Source: Vermamoeba vermiformis (lineage: Eukaryota; Tubulinea; Echinamoebida). Taken from it: 64,000 nucleotides of DNA. The stretch covers positions 207,575 to 271,574 of the forward strand of contig JBEWZL010000063.1 of NCBI GenBank assembly GCA_045837725.1. The letters run 5' to 3'. Shown in pieces: positions 34,509 to 45,400 of this stretch (its first letter is position 1; every line of letters starts with the position of its first letter). The notes under the pieces were generated by a model. It saw only the letters and a program-made list of their open reading frames with translations. It had not been told where the DNA came from and ran no database searches. The position numbers were made by a program, and so were the translations under genes.

Positions 34509-36335
34509 TTGATGATTGTATCTGATAATTTATCTATAGACAATATGGCATCAAATACCAGTGAAGAATTGGAGAAAAAGGATGAGGAGTGCTCGACGGA
34601 AAATTCAACATCACCAGATCCGTGTGTACAACCCAATGAAGTGGCCGATTGGCTTGGATCATTTAATTTCTCTACATATACTGCCATTTTTTTGGATCAA
34701 GGATACGACAGTCTTTTTGTGTGCTCGCATCTTGACGAGAGCGATCTAGATCTGCTTCAAGTAACGAAGCCTGGACATAGAAAGATGCTATTGTTAAAAT
34801 CGAAAGAATTGGCAGAAACGAGAAACAATATTGAGGCTGCAGTAAGTATCACAAAGCGAGATGTAGCTTACTACTTTTGGATCGAAAAGTTTAAATTCGC
34901 TAAATGGGTCATTAATATTAAAACAATATCGTATTTATACACTTCTATAGAAAAAGAAGAAGGAGAAATTCAAATTCGCCAAAGTCAATCGACAACTGAG
35001 CGACACTTATTGGGAACGGACAAAGCCACGGAAAGAACCCTATGATACTCAATTGCCCATCATTGACATAACCAGCAATACTAGTAGTCACGGTGAGTAT
35101 TTGGCTTCCAAGTCCGTTTCCAGATTCTAGAACCGACGGATCAGATTCTGAAATCTAATGAACATTCAAAGTTGGATACGATATGGATAATATCTCGTAT
35201 ATTGATACTGATATTATATATTTTTAGGTATACGAGTGTTTCTTGTCAGGCACGGACAATCTCTGGCGAATGAAGATCCGTCGTTTTACACGAAGATGGC
35301 GGACCACGCAGTACCGTTATCAGATCATGGACGCGAACAAGCGACTGACGCAGGCAAGCACTTATTAAGTATATTCAAGTAAGTCATACAATGCATAATA
35401 TAATGGAGCACAACGGGTATGAAATAACGTGGCATTGACGATGTTCTTCTGTAGAAATATTTATGGCACAGAAAAACCCAAACATCATTATTGTCGATTA
35501 TGGACGAGTCCTTATTTAAGAGCACGAGAGACTGGGGAGCTGATTTGTAGAGAGGCTCAAGGTTCGTTGCTACGGAAGTGGTTTGATGGATCACTTTCTT
35601 AAAGAGATATTTCATTAATAGGTTGGATCGATGATACTAGAGAGCACATGTTTTTAGGAGAACAACAGTTTGGCTTATTTGAGGGTACGGATCCAGGAAC
35701 TTTTCGACTAGATTTTCGAATTAATTGCTGATCGTGCTTAGGAGTGGATTGGGATTCAGACGAAATTACAGAAGCATATCCAAAAGAATTAGAATATTAT
35801 CAGGTAAGCATTTAAAAAGAAAGAGAATTTTATGTCACGTGTACTGACCGAACTTATGAAGAAATGTGCGGCGTTTGGCGGAAAATTTTGGGCGAAAATT
35901 CCATTAGGCGAGAGTCGATTTGACGTCTGTTTGCGTGTGTCACAAGCGTTTGGAAGTTTTCATCGCGACGCTGCTATGCACGGTATCAAAAACATAGGTA
36001 CACGCATGAATATTGTTAATAAGAAGCTATTTCTTATCACTAATAACGGTCTATTTTAGTTATTGTTAGTCACGGTATTACTATTAGAGCATTTTTAACA
36101 ATGTGGCTGCATTTAACGCCCGAGGTAAAGTGACACGTGATCTGTTGCAATAACACTTTGATTAATTTACTCATTACAGTGGTTTGAAGAAGAACCTAAT
36201 CCGGCTAATTGCTCTATTCGACTAATAGAGAACAACATCGACAAAGGCTATTTATACACACCGAAACGACCGGAGTTATCAACTTCGACCACCGATCTGC
36301 TGTTATCGAAGAACACCGAGCGAGAACAACCGTAA
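34509..36335 (+). CDS. SAM domain fused to histidine phosphatase
   Basis: The start is Met 34509 or, more simply, Met 34545 (MASNTSEELEKKD). The first exon encodes VADWLGSFNFSTYTAIFLDQGYD and DLLQVTKPGHRKMLLLKSKEL, a SAM-domain pattern. The next exon (from about 34951), in the frame KKKKEKFKFAKVNRQ to DITSNTSSHG, links to IRVFLVRHGQSLANEDPSFY, the RHG catalytic motif of the histidine phosphatase (phosphoglycerate mutase-like) superfamily. Further landmarks are LWTSPYLRARETGELI, GESRFDVCLRV and IVIVSHGITIRAFLTMWL with the second catalytic His. The phosphatase part resembles the fungal/plant DET1 or YOR283W type rather than glycolytic PGAM. It ends SKNTEREQP at 36333-36335. Substrate unknown. 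The SAM fusion suggests recruitment to a complex or polymer. Confidence 0.82.
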
Positions 36336-36621
36336 GAATAAATGTAAATATTGGTAATCTACTAGGCAACTTTGATCAATTTACAACGTTCATTGAATAA
36401 TGAGATCTTTGCACGCTGATCAAGAAACTAATTGTTCCGCGTTCTAGTGGCAATAACTTAGATATCACAGCGTGTGATTATAGCGTTAACCAAAAGTATC
36501 CTTTCTAGCGACTGAGGTTATTAGAAAAGATAATTTCGTAAATTTACTCGTTTTTCTCCAATTGCCTTTTAAGGTAATTTATGGCAGGACAACAGTTATT
36601 ATTGGCAGTATTATCAATTCA

Positions 36622-39453
36622 ATGCCCATCATGAAGCAACAGAAGAGTGGGCGAAATGCCTATCTTGCTTGGGAAGATGGCGTTATGCACAAATTACTCC
36701 GCATCCTACCGACGGGATTCGTTGCAAAATACAATACGTCGGCAGAAATACGAGTAGTGACGCTCTCATATTTACGATATTTTTTATTATACATTGTGCT
36801 ATTATTATCATCATTTTATCCGCTTGGAAGATACATAGATCTTCTTGCCAATACATCCGGCATGCTTATTGGAACAACAACAACAATTATTGGATTTTTT
36901 CTATTTGTAATAACGAAAAATCCATCGGTTGGCACGAATCTCGTAATGATTAACTCAATGACGATTTTGTGCTGGCTCAGCTACAGTTATGGAGGAATGG
37001 CAAACAACATATTAAGGCATGACGCCCTTATATTTGCTATGGGCATGTTTTTCGGTAATATCAGAAATAGAATTTTGTGTTTTTAGAATTGTTGTGGATT
37101 TGACTCCCAAATTATTTTTAGGATTGAAGGGCGTCATCTCAGGCGTGGCATTCAATATTATATCGACGACTGCCTTTATGTACTTGGAGAGGAATGGCAT
37201 GGACTTCTACGACGGCAGATCGAGAGAAGAAATTCGCGAGATTATGTGGTACGTTCCACCAGGTGTAAAAACTTACGTTTATCTTAGCTGCTATGCAAAA
37301 TCCATTATGAATAATAGTATAATACGCTATCGGCGGGCGATGTTTTGAAATTTAGAATTTTTTTAAACGGAAGGCGTCCCAATTCCCTCAATGAAGCTTA
37401 TAATGATTATCCAGCTGATTTCTTTCGCATTTTATGTTGTATTTGATTTGAAAAACTTACTTAGCATCATTTTCAGGTATCACGCTATGTACCAAACAAT
37501 TATCAGCACTTTCTTGATGTATAGCTACGAGCGAAAACAAGCGCAAGCACTAAGACATATCTCAGAGGTTAGCCAACATAAAACTGGTAAGGATGCATAT
37601 AAATTTATTTCCAGATTATCGGAGAAAAAAAATGTACTATTTTTAGTTGCCGAAAATATTAGCAAAGGATAGATCCATGCCCCGAGATTATCCGATTTCT
37701 TACTATGTTTACTAATGCTCGCATTTTTAGAATTCCTTTGTCGCATGTCGCATGAGCTGAGGTAAAACCGAACCGATCGCACATTTGATCCCTTAACTAA
37801 CTCCATTACACAACTTAGAACACCACTTGTTGGTATAGTAGGAGCAATAGATATTCTAAACAACGCAAAGAACATTACGGCCGAGCAGTTGAAGCTGATT
37901 CAAATTGCCCGAAGTTGCGCAACTAACTTACTCGGGATCATTAACGACGTACTTGATTTTTCAAAAGTAAGAATGTCTTTATCATATTATACCTAATAAT
38001 AATGTAAATGAATTTAGATTGAAGCTGAGAAGATGAAGTTACACTTTGAAAACGTACACTTACGAGATCTGATCGACACGTGCGCACAAGTTGTATCTCC
38101 GTTAATCTCAACGAACCCAAAAGTACAACTCAAGGTCGATTTTGACTCCCAAAAACTGCCTCAGAAGTTTTTTGGTGACTCGTTGCGCATTCGACAAGTG
38201 TTGATCAATCTTCTTTCGAATGCCATCAAGTTCACTGAACAAGGCACGATAACTGTCAAAGTGTCATTAGAACAAAATATCAACAATATTCCGTGGTTGT
38301 TCCAGAAATCTCCGGTGGTACTCAAGAAGAGCGACAGTTTGGATAGCTTCGATCGAACGCGGTCTTCTTCACATCGCCGATCTGGTTCCGTCGAAAAGAT
38401 GATGAAACCTGATAGTCCTAAAGTACCAGCAGCATCCGAGAGAAGTCCGTTGTTCTTAGTTTTCTCTGTTATTGACACTGGCATCGGGATTGAACCTGGC
38501 ATCATCTCGAAGCTATTTGATGCCTTCGAACAGGCTGATTCGTCAACAAGCAAGAAGTACGGAGGAAGTGGTCTTGGATTAGGTAAGTCAATTTCAACAG
38601 TGCGTGCCCTGGTGATTTTAGCAACGCGTACTGACTCGCTTATTTTTCAGCTATTTGCAAAAATATTTGCAAGCTGCATGGAGGAGATATTGCTGCTGAA
38701 AGGTAATAACGATCTTTTTGTACATCTTAAAGGTATAGAGGTCTAATAATGCTATGAAAGTGCTGGCAAGGGCAAAGGAGCTGCGTTCTATTTCTATGTT
38801 CCGTTTATTGAAGTAGCGGACGATAGTTTGACCAAAAGCATGAGCGAGATGACGAATTCGAGCAAGTTTTCAATGACTGTTATCAATATAGACCAATCGA
38901 ATGTAAAGGTTGACGACGAAGAGGAAGCAGATCCAATTCATCCAAGTCAGACCGAAGTGAAAAGCGACGAGAGTGTGCTCCTTGCAGAAGACAACAAAGT
39001 GAATCAATTGGTTATTAAGACGATGTTATCGAAGTTAAATTACAGAGTTGATATTGCCAACAATGGAGCCGAGGCGGTCGAATTGATGAAGCAAAAGCGT
39101 TATTCCATCGTATTTATGGACATCGAAATGCCTATATTAAGTAAGTACCTCTCAGCTATTTAACAAATTTCGGTGGATATTCCTATTGATAAATTAGTGT
39201 CGAAGATTATGACGTGTAAAGTGAGTGGATCTAACTTTTTTTAGACGGGCTTGAAGCGACACGACAATTGCGAGAACTAGGATTCAACACACCTATAGTA
39301 GCACTCACTGCTCATGCGTTAGTTGAGACAAGAGAAGAAGCGTTTAAAAATGGAGTTAATGACGTGATCGCAAAACCTTGCAACTTCGAACAACTCCGAC
39401 AAGTCTGCACTACATTCATAACCCCCAGCAACGGCGAAGACAAGCCGAGGTGA
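36622..39453 (+). CDS. Membrane hybrid histidine kinase (copy 2)
   Basis: Start Met 36622 ([20 protein letters not shown]) or 36631. A helix-rich N-terminus ([42 protein letters not shown]) matches the layout of the kinase at 25311-28340. HisKA is [18 protein letters not shown]. The ATPase domain has [23 protein letters not shown] and GSGLGLAI. The receiver has [24 protein letters not shown] with the acceptor Asp, and [16 protein letters not shown], ending NGEDKPR. The two copies share long identical stretches in the kinase core (for example [19 protein letters not shown]) but differ in the linker after the N box and in the membrane region. Inverted, non-adjacent paralogues suggest duplication followed by local rearrangement. 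All catalytic motifs are intact. Confidence 0.9.
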
Positions 39454-39812
39454 TAAAAGCGCGATGCTTCTGTAGTATTAAATGTAAATAGTGTAAAATA
39501 TGTTTGTTGGGACCGTTTAAAAAATTGTTGTTCTGAGGTTTGAAGTTCAACTTTCAACTTTAAAGTTCAAACCACAATCCATCATATGATGTGCGATTAT
39601 TTTAGCATACGTTATTCTAATTTTCGACCGCCAAAAACCTGGCGTAGTACCACCAGCTCGTTGCGGAGAATCCAATCAAATCTGGCTTGATTCTCTGAAA
39701 GCAACCAGATCAGGACACACCAAGACAGATCTGAGGTAATTTTCTTGTCAAGACAAAGAAGAAGGACGCACCGAAACAACCAACTACACATCTGTTTCCC
39801 TTCATTGCGCAA
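39454..39812. other. Intergenic upstream of F-box/ankyrin cluster
   Basis: This 359-bp gap between co-directional genes contains a stretch with repeated AAGTTCAA(A) words at about 39540-39572. No other feature seen. Confidence 0.35.
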
Positions 39813-42315
39813 ATGCTCAAAAATAAGAAACAAGCAAAAAAGGCGGCTCACAGCCAGGTTCAAACAAAGCCCTGCGATACAGTGCTGATCGATGACGTTG
39901 TGCAACACATCTTCTCGTATCTGCCAGTCCGAGCGCGTGCCAAGGTTGGAGAGGTAATAAATATATTATTTTGAATATTATCCAATTTTTTTGGCAATTT
40001 GTGGCGTGATTAGTAATTTAAAAGATTTTGGCGCCAAATCCGGATTTGTTATGTTGACTCAAGTTATTAAATTATTAACGCCTCACGCAGGTTTCAAAAC
40101 AATGGAATGCGATTTCACGAAAGCCATCTCTCTGGCCTGCTTTTGAAATGGACTTTAAATCCCGAGCTAATCGTAACGTCAAGCGCAAAAGGGACATCAA
40201 CTCTACGAAGCATCTCATTAGCCTTGCTTCGTTTTTGCTCAAGTACTGCACCGACCTTCAGGACCTGCACTTGTCTTACGATCACCACGCGGAAATGACA
40301 CCTGATCGCCTGGATGCATTCTTTCAAATCAAAACCTTGAAGAGAATGAAAATCTTAGAGCTCTCTCCACACGATATCAGCTACCAATACCTTCCTTCTA
40401 AGATTCCTGCGTGCTCCAACTTGGAATTACTAAACATAGACTTGTACATCTCCGTCCAGGCTACGAGAAAACTGTTCCAAGTAAGTTATAGTAATGGCAC
40501 ACGTAATACGGGCTTGTAGTTACCACTTATTCGAGATGAGCGTGCTCTAATTATGATTTGTAGGGCCTGCCTAATTTAAAGGAATTATACGTCCCACACG
40601 CCGGAATCGACTTTTTAAATCATAAGAACGTGTTCTCTTTCGCTAAAAAATTGGAGCGATTAGCCCTCAATTACTACAGCATGCCTGCGGAGTTGTTAGT
40701 CAAAACTTGCCCTTCATTACGCTTCATTATGTACTATCGATGCCCGTACGCGAAGGATAGTGATAGCGAGGAAGATGATTTCAAGCCTATTGAAGTTATC
40801 GGCCAGACTGTTGCTATCAGGCCCGAGGGATTTGAAGACGAGTCACTAAGGGAAAACTACAAGCTGCTAGCACCTGTCCTTGTGCCTTATTTGGACAACA
40901 CATCTTCTATGTCGTTCTTAGCAGCACTGGCGACTGATTATTACTTTAACAAAGAAATAATTAAGTACTTGGTTCAGGAGCAGAAATTCGATCTGCATTA
41001 CGAGTACGTTTCTCGTTTGAAATATAGTCTTAATTTGCTAACATTATTTATTCTTGTTGCTAGGCCTCCTAAATACAGTTATCGCCAATCGTTTTACTAC
41101 GGAAAATTGAGGTTTCAGTTTCCACTTGACGCTGCGCTGCTAGGCTACTGGCGAGACGTAGAGTCAGTTAAAGAGTTGATAGAGCTTGGAGCCTACGCTG
41201 AATGCCCAAAAGTAGGGTATTCATATTTGGCCCAAGCTAAGAGAGCCGACGTGCGCATGTTGTTGTTGCAACATGGAGCGGATCCAAACAAAATGGTCGA
41301 AGTCGATTTAGACAACAGAAAGAATGAGGATTATGCCACAAGTTCATTTCGCAATATAATTCATGCTCCAGCATTTGTATTTCACTTTATCGACGAACAG
41401 TTTGAGGGTAAGTTAAGATCCGTTTAATTTAATAATTGATTTAGCGCTAACTATTGCATATATTTATAGATTCGGAGGAGTTTGTGTTTGCCTTGAAAGG
41501 AAGAGTCGATTTCAGTATTCAAGTGCGAAACAAGACCATGCTGGAGGTAAAATTCTTTCTTTCCATGTATCACGGCACTAACAGCTATAAATATCTAGTG
41601 GGCTATCGAACATAAGAAGTGGAACAGTATTTATGCGTTGCTTAAACTGGGCGTGAAGAAAATTAATGGCTGGGGTATGCACACTTCGTTCGCGCTGACC
41701 AATGGCAAAGTTGACGAGGCCAAGATCAGACAAGCGCAAATGGCTCAAAAGGCGAAAGAAGAAGAAGAAAGGCGCCAAAGAGAAGAGATCAATAAGCGGC
41801 TAAAGAAGATGATTGAAGAGGGCAATCCGCCTTGGTTGCACATCAATGGCAGCGATGACAGTGAGAGGTGCTGTAGCGATTGCGATAGCGATAGTGAAAA
41901 TAATCTGTGGTGGTCAAACTCCGATTCGGACGAGCACGAGCATCGCAGTATCTTTAAAAATATTGAGAGTACGAGCAGCGAGGAGTCACACGACCCTTTT
42001 TTCGAAGAATTTAGCGACGAGGAATCCGAAGTAGAAGAGTCTGAAGTCGAAGAAGAGATCGAAGAAAATGATACTGAAGTGCGAGAAAAATTGCCTGCGA
42101 AGTTACAACGATTGTATGACGCGTTGGTGGGGATTCAGAAGATTATTCAAGATCTCGAAAGCTTTTCAGTGAAAGCGTTCCAGAAGCAACTCACACGAGA
42201 CATCTTCCCTGCTTACATTACGAACTCAAATAGGAAGCGGCAGCTGAAGAGCGCGACTGGGGAAGCTGAGTCCAAAGATCTGTTCAAAGCGCTCTTGAAG
42301 CAGGTGGATCGATAA
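39813..42315 (+). CDS. F-box/LRR/ankyrin-like protein, short paralogue
   Basis: Starts MLKNKKQAKKAAHSQ. The F-box is TVLIDDVVQHIFSYLPVRARAKVGEV then SKQWNAISRKPSLWP. LRR-like units follow: LLKYCTDLQDLHLSYD, LDAFFQIKTLKRMKIL, NLELLNIDL, GLPNLKELYVPHAG and KLERLALNYY. An ankyrin-type segment reads ESVKELIELGAYAECP and VRMLLLQHGADPNKM. This matches its two downstream neighbours up to WAIEHKKWNSIYALLKLGV. After that it has its own tail: a charged helix (KEEEERRQREEINKRLKKM), an acidic Ser/Asp/Glu stretch and KLPAKLQRLYDALVGIQKII. It lacks the long second ankyrin half of the others. An SCF-adaptor role is inferred from the F-box. Confidence 0.82.
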
Positions 42316-42484
42316 TTTTCTGACAGAGTTTCAGCACGAAATTGAGAGCGTGGCTTCCAAGTAAGCAGTAGTTAACACGCAATAAATAAATTTTTCGGAT
42401 CGGCAAAGGAAACAATATTTTCTCGAGTGTGAGCCGGTCATTTTTTTTTTGTAGATCGAGGATGAACAACATATTACTTCGGTC

Positions 42485-45400
42485 ATGAACAAAACTAAAC
42501 AAGGTCAAAAGGAGCACGAGGTTACTGCTACCTGGCAAACAAATCACCAAGATCTCATCATTGACGTCTTGAAACACATCTTCTCTTTTTTGCCTGTCCG
42601 TTCTCGCGCAAAAATAGGATAGGTACTGCTTTATTCTATTGAAGTAACTAGTATCATTTTAATAGTAATTTCCTCGAATTGATTATTATTTGAATTTTTG
42701 ACCGACGCCAAATCTGAGCTTCTCGAAAATACTACCTTATTTAGTAATAACGCTAGAATAGAATAAAATGTAGTTTTATATAAATAGATATATATTTATT
42801 GAAAATACGTCTTTTAGGTTTCTCAACACTGGTGTCAAGTATCGAGGGATCCATTCCTCTGGCCTTCCTTTGAAATTACGTTTGAATACAAACAGATCAA
42901 GAAAAAAGGAACCAACTACCAAGTCAGTCAGGTTAGGAGCCTAGGTGCATTTTTACAGAAGTATTGCACCAATTTGGTAGATCTGAATATTTGCTTCCAC
43001 TATGCACATCGTATTCATGATCGCTTCGACGAATTCTTCCAAATTACGTCCTTAAAGCGATTAAAGATACAAGAACCGGATGTAGGACAAGAATACGTGC
43101 CGGTAAAAGTCCCCGCTTGTAACGGGTTGCAGTTGCTCAATCTTAATGCCCAACTTGGTATCAACTCTATCACTAAGATTCTCAGCGTAAGTCAATTAAG
43201 ATTAACTATGTTAAAGCCTTTCAATATTTTTTCGAAGGGCTTGCCAGATCTGAAGGAATTATATCTTCCGTGCACTGATGAGATTCAAACTGAAGCGTTT
43301 GCCGCTGCAACAAAACTTGAACGGTTGGCATTAGATGCGCTTGACTATGTTGATGCAATTAAATTGGCCGATGCACTTCCGTCGTTAAAGTACATCATTT
43401 TTTACCCCAGCAGGATGGACGACAGTAGCGATGATGAAGAAGGCGAAGTTATAAAGGTTGGCAAGACGCTGATAGTTCGAGCAGAGGAGTTGCAAGTGGA
43501 AAATCTCAAGACGCACTACAAGGAACTAGCGCCGTTGTTGGTGCCGTACATGTACATGGCTGATCAATCACAGCCGTCTTTATTGACGTTATTAGCGCTC
43601 AATTACAAGCGCAACAAAGACGTTATCAAGTATCTGGTGCAAGAGAAGGGCTTTGATTTGAATTATCCGTAAGTGAATTATTGCTCAAATGAATAGTTGA
43701 TACTAAGGTATATATTTAAGTTGCTCTCCGTATACTTACCGCCCGTCTTTTCAAACTCGGACTGTCATTGCATTTACGGACAAAGACGTTCATTTCCCAA
43801 TCACTGCTGTTTGCCGAGGCGATACTCCAAGCCAGCTTGAAGCTGTCCAGGAGTTACTGTCGTTAGGAGCCGACGCCGAATGCCCAAGCAACGATATCTC
43901 GTATTTGAACACGCCGAATGCAGCTGTGCGAGGGCTTTTACTGCAACGCGGAGCAAATCCGAACAAAATTGTCGAACTTAAGTTGTGGATTCAACATTCC
44001 AGCATTCACCTTAAGGTGCCTGTTTTTGCAGTGCATTTTTTGGACCAAAACTTTGAAGGTAAACAACATGCTATATTTATTCTGTTTTGCTCAAGCTTGA
44101 ATTTGCAGATTCCGAAGAGTTCGTCCGCATGTTGAAAGACAAAGTCAATTTAAACGCCGCTGTCCAATCCAAGAGCTTGCTTCAGGTACCAACTGTTCAT
44201 AGAGTCTTAAAGCGCTATACTAATTAACATAGTGGGCCATTGAATTGAAAAAGTGGGCAAGTGTCTCGGCGCTAATTTCATTAGGAGTGAAGTGGAACGA
44301 AAAAGATCTGAGTGCACTGTTGAAAGGCGACAAGAGTCGAGTACGTATTATAACAGCTGTGAAATCTGTATTAACTCGTACGCAGTTCCAACAACTTCTC
44401 GTCAACAAGTCAATCGATGTCAACGCATTGCCCGTTCGGGTTACAGTTGAAGCCATTCACGAGAATATGGCACCTTGTCTGTACGTAAATTCTCTTGTCT
44501 CTAACTTTAAACTAATGGCGTCTAGCGCTGAGTACTTGCAGGCCAACCTCGATAAGAAAAACGAATTCGGATACAATTTGCTTCATATTCTTGCGACAAC
44601 TTGGCCAAGGAATGACACAAACGTCCACTACAAAAGAAACGATCATCGCCCAGCAGACCGATGGATAGTTTCTGGCCCTGTTGTACCCACTGACGAGCCT
44701 AAACGACAAAAATTGAACTACAAAGACGAAATAGAAGCTGTAGAACACGCCTGGAAGCAGGCTGCACAAGACGAGAATGGTTCTGGTCGAGAAAAAACAG
44801 AGACCCACGCCTCTTTGGGAATGTTAACTACGTCGCTGTTGAGGCAAGTCGTCACCACGGAGAAACTGTACGATGACATTTTTGACACGTGTCAGATAGA
44901 CTAATCACCTAAACAGACCACCGTTAGATAACGTTAAGATAGTGCCTGTTCGGCAAGTGACGAGCATTTCAAGCCCCAAGTTCGGAGTTGGACTAAAACG
45001 AAAGCGCAATGAAGTTGATGATGATCGTAGTGCCGAGGAAGTCGAGCATATGGACATTGAAGATTATACAGCATCAAACAACAATAACAACACCAACAAA
45101 ACTTTTCGTCAGCCAATGTATAGGCTATTTGAAGAAAAGAGCGATGAAGACGTTCGCAGAAGTGCGGAAGAAGAGCACGAGGACCAGGATGCAACAATGA
45201 ATGACAATGATACTTATTTCGAAGGAGATAATCCGACGGACAGTAACGGAGTTCCTAAAGCTTTCATAGCGCAGCTAATGAATAACGCAAATCACCAAGA
45301 GCAGATAATCGAAGAAGAGGAATCGGATTCGGAAGAAGAGGAATCTGATTCAGAAGAAGATGAACCATTTTCAGAAGAAGAGGAATCGGATTTAGAAGAA

